Positions 1-11,515 of a stretch of DNA of 64,000 bases are shown in pieces (positions within the stretch are counted from its first letter, which is position 1; each line of letters starts with the position of its first letter). Location of the stretch: the NCBI GenBank assembly GCA_020081605.1, contig JAHREC010000035.1:61423-125422 (forward strand), given 5' to 3'. The translations under genes and the position numbers were made by a program. Below the pieces are notes generated by a model. The model saw nothing but the letters and a program-made list of their open reading frames with translations. It ran no database searches and was not told the DNA's origin. This DNA comes from Albifimbria verrucaria (Eukaryota > Ascomycota > Sordariomycetes > Hypocreales > Stachybotryaceae).

Positions 1-826
1 AGCGAAACAAATACTCGATCTGAGGCAGATAAGCTCCCGCATGACAGGGAGTTATAACCACCGGAGGATACTCCTCGGGTAGAGTGTCAACATTTGTGTC
101 AGGCCAGGGTCGCTTCGCTGGTGGCCTTCGATAGTACATAGGCTCACCATCCTTTACTATTCCCTCAGGCCCTCTCTCACTACCAAAAGCAGCGACAGAA
201 TGAGGATACAGCTTGGCCATGTGTGCAGCGTCCCATATGTGACCATCAATCACCGCTAGAGAGGGTCGATCCAGTGAATCCCCAGACAGGCACGTTTGAA
301 TCGTCTGTATGAAATTCATGGGCCCATCGGCACTGATGGAAGTGGCTGGGCGCATTGCCAGCAGAAAGTAGATAGGCACAAACGAGCGCAATAGCATATT
401 GATAACGAATGCTATGTGGCTCACGGCGTCTGTGCCAGCGATGATAAGTACAACGTCGATTAAACCATGCCGTAGAACCTCCATTCGAATCAATTTGCAC
501 ATATTGACGATGTCTTCAAGGGATATGTCAGGACTGCCTTTACGGAACAACTCTATGTCGGTGAAGTCCGCTACCTCTCGCATCGAAAGAACTCCATCCA
601 ATGCATCAGCCGCACTGGCACCGTATCCATGATACCTATCAGGGTTGGTCCGATTATAAGTTTCGGCAGTATAGGTGCCGCCTGTTGAGTACCGGAGTAC
701 GCGTGGCTTGGTACCGCAAGTTTGAAATTGAATAGCCGGCTGAACACGAGAAAGAAGTTCTTGAGCAGCGACAGTCGAAACGATGGATAGGGTGGCGAAC
801 AATACCACCAGTAAGCAGAATTTCAT
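1..826 (-). CDS. Secreted type II L-asparaginase-like protein, 3' end outside window
   Basis: An uninterrupted reading frame of 275 codons runs from ATG at 824-826 off the left edge. The first ~21 residues are hydrophobic and end VSTVAA, a good signal peptide, so the product is probably secreted. The asparaginase/glutaminase fold is clear: TGGTYTAE (nucleophile Thr51), GSPD (residues 97-100), GTDA (Thr132-Asp133), the signature AMRPATSISADGPMNF (about 158-172) and a Lys at 205 in AHMAK that corresponds to the catalytic lysine. Known type II enzymes hydrolyse asparagine (some also glutamine) to aspartate and ammonia. Two pocket positions differ from the usual pattern: the His before Thr-Asp is Ala130, and the Gln of Ser-Gln-Asp is Pro99. 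The catalytic Thr/Thr-Asp/Lys set is kept, so it may be active with altered specificity or may be drifting. No intron is seen in the visible part. The family assignment is firm; the activity is not. Confidence 0.85.
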   Translation of the reverse strand, partial: MKFCLLVVLFATLSIVSTVAAQELLSRVQPAIQFQTCGTKPRVLRYSTGGTYTAETYNRTNPDRYHGYGASAADALDGVLSMREVADFTDIELFRKGSPDISLEDIVNMCKLIRMEVLRHGLIDVVLIIAGTDAVSHIAFVINMLLRSFVPIYFLLAMRPATSISADGPMNFIQTIQTCLSGDSLDRPSLAVIDGHIWDAAHMAKLYPHSVAAFGSERGPEGIVKDGEPMYYRRPPAKRPWPDTNVDTLPEEYPPVVITPCHAGAYLPQIEYLFR

Positions 827-885
827 CGTGACAAGGTATATGTGAAAGAACTGTGTAGCATGCCTCTGAAATCAACGTCAAGTAA

Positions 886-1140
886 ACATGCCGATGCATC
901 TTCTCGGCCGATGTCGAGGTATGCATTACAAAGCATACATACCAACGGTCACAGTACAGCGGCAGTATTGCCACTCTAAGCCGTTCAAGACGTTTGATGG
1001 AATACGACGAATGGGCTAGGCGTGACGATGCCGCCCTAGAGATGGAACGAAGTCACCGACAATCAGCCGAGTTGCATATGAGGCTTGCTAAGATCAGGGA
1101 AAGAAACGGCCAGAACGGCCAATGCGGGCCCGTATGCTAA
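886..1140 (+). CDS. Short ORF or last exon, unknown function
   Basis: An open frame from 886 ends at TAA 1138-1140; the first ATG in frame is at 997 and gives a 47-residue product rich in charged residues (MEYDEWARRDDAALEMERSH...). Its composition looks like an alpha-helical coding segment rather than random translation. It lies divergently just upstream of the asparaginase-like gene, so it could be a small gene or the final exon of a gene whose 5' exons are not visible. No family recognised. Confidence 0.25.
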   Translation, partial: TCRCIFSADVEVCITKHTYQRSQYSGSIATLSRSRRLMEYDEWARRDDAALEMERSHRQSAELHMRLAKIRERNGQNGQCGPVC

Positions 1141-3728
1141 CGCCACAGCTTGAACATATCGTTGGTCGGCCCCTGCAACAGGTGCGGTTGAGCTGCTACA
1201 GGGCTCATGCACACTCGCCTCACCTCACATGGGTTCACACTGCACCTCCGCCCCTGCGACGTGGGTGTGCGCTTCCGATGCACCATGCCTTGTCTTTCAT
1301 GGATGACAGCCACAGGCTTCATGGATCTCTTTCATCGATCACGGCGTTGAACAAAGTTCAGTAGTCTGCTCTCGTCAGCCGCCAGCATATACTCATCTCC
1401 TGATTGCTTCCCTGATGATAAACTACACTCGTGATGGGGGTCAGAGCGATTGGTTACCCCAGCCCATTACGAACCAACACGGGCTGCCATCAAAAGCAAT
1501 ACCGGAGGTCAAGGCGGTGACAATACCAATGGACATGCAGGAGGGGCTGCATACTGTGACATGTAGCTAGGTATGAAGTAGGGAGGTGTCATGGGACGGA
1601 CGGCTTCCCGGAGCCAATAACATACACACACACCACCACACCTAGAGTGCTGTGGTGGCGATCGGGCTGCCATCGGCCTCCCAGCAAATGGTTCAGCCCA
1701 AGACAGTGCATAACGCCGAGATTACCGCAGGCTTTGCTCCATGGACATGTCGATAGGAACAGGGAAAACCATCTCCACAAGAACTCAAAGGGTATGAGTG
1801 CTTCCAAACTGCAGCCAACAGAGAAACGGTCGACAAAGAGGATCTGGAACAGCAGTGGCTCTGTTTGAATTCCGAAAGAGGGAACCTTCGTTTCAATATC
1901 TATGCATGGAAGCTGCAGATGAAGAATGAAGCCAGTTGTTCTGCCATTGGAGTCTTGGAAACTGGACACGGCTGAGCAAAGAGTGAAGACGTGAGCCTGT
2001 TGAGGAGATCTGGGAAATGGGGCGGCTTACAGGAGTCCACAGGCTAACCACATTGAGCAAACCCCACCTCAGGGAAAGCATGGCAAGCATACCTGCATCC
2101 CCGTACAGGATGCAGATGGATCACTTCTAACTGGTCATTACCGATATGGTTAGTGCTACTGTCTCTTAGTGGCTGCAATGAAACGAATGAGCTGGGTCTC
2201 ATCCGCTCCGGTGTGACAGTACGCACTTGCTAGACAGACACCACAGCAGGGGCCCTGATTGTAGATCGCCGACTCTTGCATGGTGCCCCACAGGTATTGC
2301 TGCCTGATACGGTTAGAATCTGAAAACCCCAAGTGGCTCACCACCCACCCTTGCCGCCGTCTTTATTTAGACCCCGGCGCCCTCCAGCTCGTTTTGGACT
2401 TTCCTTCTTTTAGTTTTGACGCTAGCATGGGGTCTGGCAAGACCTGATATGGTTAGCGTCAAAGTTGCAATGTCCCATCAGTTCGTCCAACTACCACAAC
2501 CCTACAGAAACTGCCATACGCGACATCGTGGTCCGTGATTCACGCCTCAACCAGGGGTTTGAGAAGCCACATGCATGTCCCATGACGTCCAACTGTGGCA
2601 ATATCCACCCGATGCACATCACCTGATAACCTGTCGGCTTCCCACACTTTTTAGGCAATTTTTTGGGCAACTGTGCCTCGACCCTCCCGCCAATTCAGCT
2701 GCACCATGATTCGCCTTGATACATTGCCTATTTTACGAGTGTTCCCGAGCTCCTCCTGTACTCCTTCCCCACCACCTCCTTCGTCGCCTTCTCATAGCGG
2801 TAACTCATTCCCTAGCCATCCCGACACCCCATTATGACGTCCTTCGCAATGCTGATAGAAACCCCTTCATTGGCAATGCCATAAGGGCTGGTTTTGCCAT
2901 GGTTTCAGTAAGTGGTAGGCGGTATAAAAGAAGCTGCTGGCAGGTGATTGATGAGTTACAGGTCATCATGGATCATGCAAGAAAAACAGGAATGGGAATC
3001 AGTGCCCTATTCAATTCCAAGAGATCGAATGAGAGCGGAACCAGCTGCTCGGAAGAGGGGTAATTTCGTAGACTCAAGAGATAGTCAAACGTATGGCATC
3101 ACGGCTGAGTCATGCTAGTAGTTGCGGCGAGCTGCGTCCCTCAACTTTCCTACTTTTTTGTCCGTTCTCTGCCTGCATCAGTTCCCTTCCTGTAACAGTG
3201 GTAGAGATGTGCCCCAACTGTGGGAGGCACAAACACCAACATTGAATCCTGTAGGGTAGTTTCATCACATATGAGCCAATAAACTGTTCAGAGCTTTGGG
3301 GATAAGTTTAGCTGTGATTGAGACGCATGCGGTCGCAGAACCAACCCTCAATCCTCCAATATTCGTAGATCCTGTGATTGTCAGCACCTATACTTACTGA
3401 ATGCCTCATAAGGGTTCATAGAAAGCTTGTGGCCACTATCTTTCATGGTCGTAGAGATTCAGTCTTGAATGTTAGGTGCAAGAGTCTTGCATCACCGTTC
3501 CACTGAAATGAATGCGACGCGACAACGCCATGCCTCTCTCGATCGTTGGTGAGCTATGGATAGTCACGTCTGCAGCAAGAATATGTAGCCACGAGGTTTC
3601 CAATCGTGGTGGCTTTGGTGATGATGGCAATGCCAATTTGAAGATGAATGTACGCAAGTGCCGGATATATCTTAATGCAGTTTTTGACACACCGCCAGTG
3701 AATGTAAATATCATGCGAGACGAAGTGA
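1141..3728. other. Intergenic/relic stretch, no supported gene
   Basis: Several overlapping open frames occur on both strands (for example 1589-1969 minus, 1647-1868 plus, 2716-3063 plus), but none shows a recognisable domain or consistent coding character. Around 1752-1975 two plus-strand frames contain a SIGTGKT P-loop-like string and a following stretch without stops, which could be a remnant of a fungal NACHT-type gene. The evidence is too thin to annotate it. Confidence 0.4.
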
Positions 3729-4458
3729 GTGAGATCGCACCAAACCCCAGCTCGCGGACCCATCCTTGATCGATCGGCTGCGGCCAATAGGACCGCGCCT
3801 GTGGCAAGCCCCAAGAAGTTGAATGAAATCCCCAAGCTTCAATACGAGCCGCAAGGATACTACATATGTCGCTGCTGTCCTAAAAACCCCAGGAAGTTCG
3901 TAAAGGCTGAGGAGCTAAGGTAAGCCGTTTTCTTGAGGTCAATTAGTTCTGTCTTTTTCTGTGCAGTTTTGCCGTAGAGCGTTTGCCCTCTTAAGGATCG
4001 TGCAACTGATGGGGACCATTTATTCCAGTACACACGTATCTGAGCACCCACATGGGTGTTCGTGGTGCGACGCCCGCTTTCCGACTAAGGACGAGTCCTA
4101 GCGTCACGAGAACTCTGTGCATGTTCACCCCTATTCATGGTCATGCAACGTTATTATAGACCCTTGTCAGGTCTTGTATGATTCTGTAAACCGTCCTGGT
4201 GAGGTTGGTGTGTGCGGTTACTGTGGTAAACAGTTCGTACGGTCTGCCGGTGCCTTAGGAGACATTACCAAAGATGACCGTGAGGAGCGTATTAGTCATG
4301 TTCAGAAGGTTCATAACTTAGGCGAATGTGATTTAAAGAAGAAATTTTACCGAAGCGACTACTTCCGTCAACATCTCCGGAATAGTCATGCAGCCAAAAG
4401 ACACAATTCGATCAAGAAGCTAGAAAACACTTACAGGGTGAAGGAAGACTCGGTATAG
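3729..4458 (+). pseudogene. C2H2 zinc-finger protein relic with in-frame TAG
   Basis: Exon 1 carries CRCCPKNPRKFVKAEEL and ends at 3919. An intron with donor GTAAGC and acceptor ATTCCAG (3920-4028) joins it in frame to STHVSEHPHGCSWCDARF. The second exon then reads through C-x2-C and RHENSVH zinc-finger motifs, YSWSC, CGYCGKQF, GECDLKKKFYRSDYFRQH and ends at TAG 4456-4458. This order is typical of a fungal C2H2 finger protein family with a Cys-Asp-(x)-KKF-R-D-FRQHL tail. A TAG at 4099-4101 interrupts the frame between KDES and RHENS, where homologs usually have a coding residue, and no ATG precedes exon 1 in frame. The TAG could arise by C-to-T or G-to-A change in a CpA/TpG context, as repeat-induced point mutation (RIP) would produce. 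Read as a broken copy of a DNA-binding protein. Confidence 0.65.
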
Positions 4459-5751
4459 CATGTCAAGGAGCATGTGACAAGCTAGGCAATACTTCTCGTG
4501 GATGCGTCGGCCCAAAAATGCCATTCTCAATGATTTTGGAAAGTCCTGCTAAACCTGACTGTCTGATTCTCCTTTGCATGTCGTCGGTGAGATACCCATT
4601 ACTGTCGAACCTTCTTTTCAAACAGTGATTATCTTGATCATAGCGGTCCTCTTCATCCTCCTCAACATGTCCCCTCTCCTGCAACTGAGTTTCGAGCTGT
4701 TCTCAACAGCCTCTAGTCTGACAAAAGTACTTCTCCACCCTCTATCACGACAACATTGCCAACTTGTAGTTGAAACACAGAGGTTACAAACTGTGATGAG
4801 CTCATGGGTGACTTGATTTCCCCTTAGGTAATTATCTTCCATCAAGGCAATCCTGGCCACTATTCCTCTTAGTCTGGGTATGACCGGCGAGAGTAACGGC
4901 AAAAAAGACAATAAAGTTGTCGGTAAAATCTTCGGTAAGGAAGCTTGGGGTTGAGCAAGGATTAGGCAAGAGGTGGGTTCGTATACTGTGATGTCTTTTG
5001 AGTACATACCTCGTAGCCGCTGAAACCATGTTCATCATGTCGACGCTTGCTACTTAGTAAATTCTCTCAGAGATTCCTTCTCTTAGAGTTTCGTTCTCTT
5101 ATCAACTACAGTCTTGACCACAATGTGCCCTGTTGAGATCAATTAACAGGAAGTATGATAGCATATGGCAGGAAGTAAATGTTGCAGCCAATGAAGAGTT
5201 GTCTATATATGCCGTGACCTTTGAAGGGCGTATGTAGCCGTATCACCAATATAACGTTGTTAGTTTCGAAACTCTCTTCGGCTTTCAATAACCCTGATAA
5301 AGTAGGCGTTAGCCTAGCAGTGCCTGTTTCCCTTCCCTCCCTCTACCATCCCCATAAACAATTACCAAGCTGCCCCTCCCCTTCTCTGACGTGTTGGCCG
5401 CGCGAGTACGCTTCATCGCAACGCTTCTTCGGACTGTTTTCAGAGGAGTTCCTCGGCCATGATCCGTCCTAGACAGTTTTTACATCATGGAATGGGACTA
5501 ATATAGTCGTCTCTGAGGTAATTAACCAGAAGTGCTCACGCCCGACGCCCTCGCCCTTCTTCATGTGAGGATGAGCATCAGACCCGACAAACTCCTTATC
5601 CATCCAATATATCGCAATGTATAAGGTGAAATGAAACGCCGGTCCAAGAACGAAGAATTAATGTAGAGTCAGAAGATCCCGCGTCCTAGTTCATTGCAAC
5701 CCCTGTGTCAGTCCACACCAAAGTCAAACAACAAGATGAAGAGAAACCAGA
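4459..5751. other. Intergenic stretch with a possible minus-strand exon relic
   Basis: On the minus strand the segment about 4720 to 4463 encodes an acidic and charged, coding-looking tail (EDEEDRYDQDNHCLKRRF...), preceded by a TGA in the same frame. No domain is recognised and no convincing splice acceptor rescues the upstream sequence. The stretch 5041-5751 shows nothing that I can support. Confidence 0.3.
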
Positions 5752-6103
5752 TTATAGCTTGAGTCGCCTTTGTTCCTTTCTCTTTCTTCTTTCTTTGCGT
5801 TCTTTATATTGGCACTCTCGTTTAGCAGCTACCAGGGCGTTGTTAGCATGTCACAGTAGCGGAGACCAATGATGATCAGACTTACCCCAATCTTGAGACT
5901 TGGCTTTGAGTTCCGGATCGACCCACGAGTAGCGGATAGCACGCTCAGGATACCTATGACCTAATCCTAAAGGCTCCATTGGCTTGTCCTGGTTATCATT
6001 GGCGCGATCCCCGGTGCTAGCCTTTCTCGGCTCGAGATCATCCTCGTTGTCGAATGTCAACCAACCCTCTGCGTCCCTCACGGGGATGCTAGGTTTTTCT
6101 TTT
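5752..6103 (-). CDS. 3' exons of an unknown gene
   Basis: The penultimate visible exon (6103-5886) encodes IPVRDAEGWLTFDNEDDLEP... and SWVDPELKAKSQDW, with no stops. A canonical 57-bp intron follows (5885-5829; donor GTAAGT, branch GCTAACA, acceptor GGTAG). The last exon (5828-5752) adds a highly basic tail (KERKERRKRKEQRRLKL) and stops at TAA 5754-5752. Upstream, branch GCTAAG and acceptor CCAG end at 6104, so at least one more exon lies 5', but I could not define it. The function is unknown; the lysine/arginine-rich C-terminus could be a nuclear localisation or nucleic-acid-binding tail. Splice signals and residue composition are the only evidence. Confidence 0.45.
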
Positions 6104-8748
6104 CTGGTATTGGCTTAGCTACGCTTTTCTTATCCGTCTTTAGGTGAGAAATATATTATGCCTCCACACATAACTACTACAACCAGGTGATGAAGATCTG
6201 TGACTCCAGGAGGCTATGTATGTACGAGGTAATCTCAACCGGAACGCAGGTCTGAACCATGTAACCCAAAAGGCGGAACTTGGTTAAACAAGATGAATGG
6301 CTAGAACTAGACTTGGATTTGTGGATGAGTGACATTATGACCTGGTTTCCACATATATTATTAGAAATACGTGTGTAAATCGCCCTTGCGACGATGTAGG
6401 TGGGGGTAATACGTCGGCTTAACCGCCAAAGTTCGTAACCATAAGGGTCCGACCCATTGTACGCCTTGGATCCACTACGGAGGCTGTACAAAGGCGGTAC
6501 GGAGGCGGCAAGGAGGCGGTACGGCGCCGCAGCCCCGAAGAAGAAAGCAACATTTCCTTACGATTTGACGTCCGCTATCTTATATTGTTTTTCCATAATC
6601 ATTGAACTTCTTCATCACGCACGTGTTATTGAGATTATGCCGCTCTTATACAACAGATGCCAAGACGTCAAGCTAAAACACTTCGAAGAAACTTTGACAA
6701 GTTCATTGTTCCGGACGATAGTGAACTCCGCCGTCGTATCATATGGAACATCAGGAACAAATCTCCTACCTACCTCTTATTCTACCTATTCCTCTTCCTC
6801 CCTCATTACTTGACATTTCAGTTAATTTTCAGGGTTGGCTGTTGGGTGGCTGTCAAACGTTGAAGCAGTGTTGACAGAGGCAGTGACCAGAGTGGTGTTA
6901 GACTTGATTACCTGAAAGGTGTGCTGATATGAGAACGCCACGCTTTGGCAAAGGTTAAGGATGACCGATTGAAGCCGTGTTAAGATAAATAATCTATATG
7001 AGATGGGTAGCCTCAACGCACCTCCAGCGACGATGGTGTTTCCGACATAAGCTATTGTTTCTTTCGATTGAGTTACCGGACAACGTAAACTCCACAAGCA
7101 TCCAGCGTCTGACAGAATGATAGCTCTGTCGCCATCACGCGAGCGCGGCGTCCTCCCGTGTTGGTGTCGAACACGACTAGGTGGCCGTTCTCTCCTTCGA
7201 GCGCCCATGAGGCCCACTGCGATGATGTGAAACTGACCATGAAAGCGAAGAATCTACAGCCAGCCCACCTCCATGTGACCCCATCGATCCATATTAGTCT
7301 CATGTCAAGATAGGCCTCGACGCGTGTGGAGCCTTGCCTCATGCGGCTGCTCGTGGCTTCCTGTGTAAACGTACGTGAGATGCCTTTCTAGTTTGTCTCA
7401 AGAATAGGTTCTGAGCAAGCGCAAAGCTTTGCCCGATGCTGTAGGATAATATGGCGAGTTGACAATGTTCTCCTTCAGGAATTATCTGGTGTTTCTTTGT
7501 TAGCTGTGCCAACGCTCTGGCGCCGTGAACCGTCTGTGTTTCCCAACCATTGCTCAATACAATTCCATGGAGGGGCTGCACTAAATGTTTATGAGGTAGT
7601 GAACCATAGAAGAACAGCTTGGGGTTCGCATTTGAGGAAATCATCCTAGTTTAGGCCCTCTTGTCCAAATCCCTTGCACGATTGGCCGTATGGCGGCTCC
7701 TCTCCCATCGTGTGAAAGAAGGGCGGCGGGGTGCGGCCGACGATGGCTTCCACCATGGGGACATTTCCTTCAAGGGAGCTTGTGGGAGGTCTATTCGTCG
7801 GAACTTCAAAAGTATCATGCCTCTCACCTCGAACGACATGCCTTCTCAGGCCCCTGAATTGCTGTTTCGGAAGCTCCAAAATCTCACAATAAGGTCTCGA
7901 CCATCTGTCCCGCTCGAGGTGTAAGTGAAGCATCTATAAAGCTCAAAACATGTATATTTATATACCAGCTTCCGTCCAGCTAGGTCTTCAGACTCGGTCC
8001 TTACACTTCAGCGATCCAAACCAACCACCTTAAATCAACCAACTTAAACCAACTTCCACTGTCTGTTCAGACAATGCAGACAGCGCAAGCTTGCACTGAG
8101 GTAAAAGCTTCCAGCTCCATTCCAAAATGAAAAGAATTTACAAAGTTCAGAATTCTCAAGCTACAGCTTATGCGCAGCAAGGAGATTCGACGATTTCTGA
8201 ATATGTCATAGCCCATGCTACATGAATATATAGATTTGGTGCATAGAATGTGTCCATGGTAGATAGAGCCAGTAGCCGTATCTTAGGTGAGATGGTAAGT
8301 GACGCCTTATGGCACAATATTAAAAAAACAACCCAGTCCGATGCATCTTCATATCCTCAGCTGGCGATGCACCAGCTGACGAATGAAGGGAGGTCTCAGA
8401 ACACTACACTCCAAAAAGCCAATCGACTAACGATCAACCAGAGTCGCAGCAATGATGTAGTCTAGGCGAAAAGGAGATGACAACATTCGATTTGACAAAT
8501 CGAGTCAGTTGATGTCTAAAAGACGTGGCGCGCCTAGGCGTAACTAAAGGATTGTAATGAGGAATAGCACTGTTGACGATGTCTGAAACCTCCTTTTCCA
8601 TCGCCCACTGATCGGTAGTCAATATCGGTCACGGGGTTCACAGACCACAGCAGAACACTGGGTATAGAAGAGTATGCAGAAGGGCAGCCACGCGATACTT
8701 TTTCTGGCTGATACAAGGGAAAGACCCATCTTCAAGGGATGTCTTGTC
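6104..8748. other. Relic stretch between the 5752 gene and SOK1
   Basis: A GC-rich array with repeated GGCGGTACGG-type units lies at about 6470-6535. Minus-strand frames between 7073 and 7933 have partly coding-like composition but no recognisable domain and no coherent splicing. The only assignable piece is the M16 5' fragment at 7796-7922, listed separately. 7950-8748 holds nothing I can support. Confidence 0.4.
7796..7922 (+). pseudogene. Duplicated 5' fragment of the M16 metallopeptidase gene
   Basis: From about 7801 to 7885 the sequence is almost identical to 12791-12875, the start region of the M16 gene: the same ACTTCAAAAGTATCATGCCT context around the ATG, then MPLTSNDMPSQAP and FRKLQ. 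After about 30 codons the frame leaves the M16 sequence and stops at TAA... (TAA at 7921-7923). It carries the start codon and its flank but not the catalytic domain, so it is a truncated copy. About 5 kb separates it from the parent gene, on the same strand. Confidence 0.8.
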
Positions 8749-10719
8749 TTAGGTTTGAGAGGGAGTGACATCCAGAGACATTTGGTCAATATCACCAGTA
8801 TACACTAGCTGAGCCCATACCCTCCAGTGCAGGATGCCGAGGTGAGCAAGGCGCGTGACCATGTCTTCGATGCCTCCCTCTTCCTGCGAATCGCGTAGTG
8901 AGGCGTCGCCTTCCCCGTCACGGCCCGACTGGCTGCTGGCCTGGACACGGTCACCCGTGGCGACAGAGAAGAGACCAACACCAGAGAGCGCCTTGAAGTC
9001 GCGAACCCGGTTGCCCAGCTTGACCATAAATCGGTTGTGGAAGTTCAGCTCCATTTCTTGGTAAATGGGCGAGGTGACGTCGCACAAGCTAGAAGTTAGC
9101 TTCTCCTCGAAGACAGGAGCATCTCCGATGGTGCGTTGGTGAATCGGAAGATCTGCAAAGCCACCGAGGAGGCCATGGACTCCCAGCGAGAAGATTGCCT
9201 CGATGCCGGGGAGCGGATTGCATCAGTGCTACCAGTAAGTTGTAGACGTTGCGGGCCTTAGCCTTGGACTCGCCATGATCAGGCGTCACGTATGATGGAA
9301 GCACCAGTGAAGATCTGGGAGAGGAGCACTGAGAGCCAGCAGGGCTGGATGCCAAGCTCGGGGGCAAGAAGTAGCAGGTGGTGTGTTAAAATCGAACTCT
9401 CCACTCGTGCTTGATGCATCGTCCTCGAGGTTGTGGTTACCAAACATGGGCAGAGTGTTGAAGCGTCCGATACGCTCCAGATCCACGTACATGCGCATGC
9501 AGATATCCAGGTTCACGGCGTCAATGACATCTGATCGTAACTTCATCATACGCTCCTCGTCAAATTGAAACGTGTCCGGCAGTCGCTTTTCGGCGTTTGA
9601 AGGCAGAATTAGCCGTGAGAGCGCCTCAAAGAATACACCCATCTCGCCAAGAGAATGCGAAGCATGGCCAACACTTCCCGAGTACCGGAGGTCGGCCTCT
9701 CGGTACCACTGCATAGCCGTGCTGATGTCCAGCTTGCGTGACTGAATCTTCTTGTAGAAAAACTTCTGCTCAAAGTGAGTGGTGCCCTCAATCAAGACGG
9801 GCCTCAGGCAGCGGATTTGGTGGTTGGCCACATCGAGCTTCATTGCCTCAAGCACACTCAGAAGACTGCGAATACCAGTGACGAGCATATCCATGTCGCC
9901 CTGGCGGTTGCCATTGCTGAGCTGGTTGTACATGGCTTCAATCCACTCATCACGCATAGGAGCGCAGTGAGACTTGAGAACGCGTGACAGCCATGAGGCG
10001 AGCTTCTCCAGATCTGCGATACCCTTGTGGAACTGTTGCATAAGGAGCTCCACATTAAGACCCTCGTCGAGGAACTGACGGTCGTCCTGGGGCACCAGGA
10101 CCTGAATGATGTCCTTGACAGCCTTGAGAAGAGCAGGAAGAGTCCAGTCGTCGCTGTGTCCATGCTTTTCGTAAAAGCTAGGTCGGTCCGTCACAAACTC
10201 AATCAACTCTGCCTTCAGCGCGTTCCAGAACTGGTTGGCCCTCTCCTGCCTGCGTCGACCCTTCTCGCCCTCCAGGTTCGGTCTGAAGTGTAGCTCGGGG
10301 TCAAAGTTGATGTCGTGTCGGAGTTTGGGATTGTGAAGGATCTTGGACACATCGAGCTCACTTAGTGTGGCCCTTGTGACGGGTGGCTCAACGGGCCGGG
10401 CTTGAGGGGCTGAGAATGGCCCGTTGTGAAGTTCTGGAACAGTCTCGCTCGCAGATGTTGATGTTGCTGAGCCGTGTGATGGCTGTCGGGACAGAGGAGC
10501 GGGCCCAGAAGCTGCCGCCCTGGCTGCCGACTCGTATTGCCTCGGGGATTCTTGTGACGTCTGTGAAGTAGTATTGAGTTCTTCGTCGCCGTGGGTTGGC
10601 TCTTGGATTTGGACCTCGGTCTCCTGGCAGGATTCGCCTTCAGCAGCAGTTCGCGAGGTCGAGGTAGACGGACTTTGGGACCGCGGGATCGATCTTCCGT
10701 TACCTTGTTCGGATAACAT
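8749..10719 (-). CDS. SOK1: SOK1 / TCP11-family protein (frame broken by three 1-base losses)
   Basis: Starting at ATG 10719-10717, a 5'-disordered, Ser/Thr/Pro-rich N-terminus of ~120 residues precedes the TCP11/SOK1 domain. That domain begins near SELDVSKILHNPKLRHDI and continues through WNALKAELIEF, ADLEKLASWLSRVLKSHCAP, and TAMQWYREADLRYSG. In yeast, SOK1 is a suppressor of protein kinase A deficiency. The C-terminus continues in other frames: PPSLASSPAGSQ (near 9364), then ASRQSSRWESMASS (near 9208), then PVFEEKLTSSLCDVTSP (near 9117), ending VTPSQT and TAA at 8751-8749. Each frame change is explained by loss of one C (a G on the plus strand) in a short run. No intron is seen; the full length would be about 657 residues, normal for fungi. 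The uncorrected frame stops early, at about 9286. Family identity is strong; whether the breaks are real is open. Confidence 0.88.
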
Positions 10720-11515
10720 CTTGTATGTTGTGACGGGGAAAATACAGACTGTATTCTTCTTATTTTTTCTTATTTTATTTTATGAATTTGATTTTTTTTC
10801 TTTTGGAGCAGGGAAGGGGACCACCCTACTCGCGGTTGAGCAAATGATGTGGCAATTGAGGGTGTTGTGAGAGTGTTTGACTTGGTGTTTTGCTGATGGT
10901 AAGGGGTGCTAAGAATCCCTGAGTAATATTGCACCAAAGATGTGGCGCGCGTGCGATGTGAGTAGATCCTTGCCGCTAGCCGGGGACATAGCTCCGTCAT
11001 TCGTACCCCTTGGCGTTACAGTGATGGGCTACAGGCGGCAGGGGTCAACAAAGCTCGCTGCAGCGCAGACGAGGTGGGTAAATGACGCGAGGAGTTCAAA
11101 GATGCTTTCGCGGGCCGAAACATTCACCTAAGGATACTGAATTAATGTTGGTGGATCCGCGCGTACGATACATAATGAACCAGGATTCTAGTGTCGACGC
11201 CGCGTAGATCCACCCTGGCGCGCCCAATACTGATACCTGGCGATGTGTTCGTGATGCAGGGCTGAGTCCACCCCGCACGACCAGTCTACAAGCTGGGATG
11301 AATTTGTGTTTAGCGCATCCTTGGCACCCTTCTTAGAAAAACCAACAGCGGCTCTACTCACTTCGTCAGGCCCCTACTGAATATCTCCAACGTCCCACCA
11401 TCCCTTTCTCGCTTGTTCTTGATCCAATCCATCAACAAGATTTCAACGCCGACAGCAACAATAACATCGTCACCATAAGCAGAACAAAAGCAGACAGCAT
11501 CCCCGGCCCCTCGTA
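10720..11515. other. SOK1 upstream region
   Basis: This interval separates SOK1 (reading left) from the MFS fragments (reading right). Directly upstream of the SOK1 start, an A/G-rich stretch on its coding strand (a T-rich run at 10752-10805 on the plus strand) resembles a fungal 5' leader. No gene is supported here. Confidence 0.4.

Noticed and set aside
1752..1975. P-loop-like SIGTGKT string, possible NACHT relic
   Set aside because: The P-loop and the following stop-free stretch lie in different frames and no further NACHT motifs are present.
7073..7342. Possible HET-like or WD-like relic on the minus strand (RLIWIDG string)
   Set aside because: A single short resemblance without the rest of either domain is not enough to name it.
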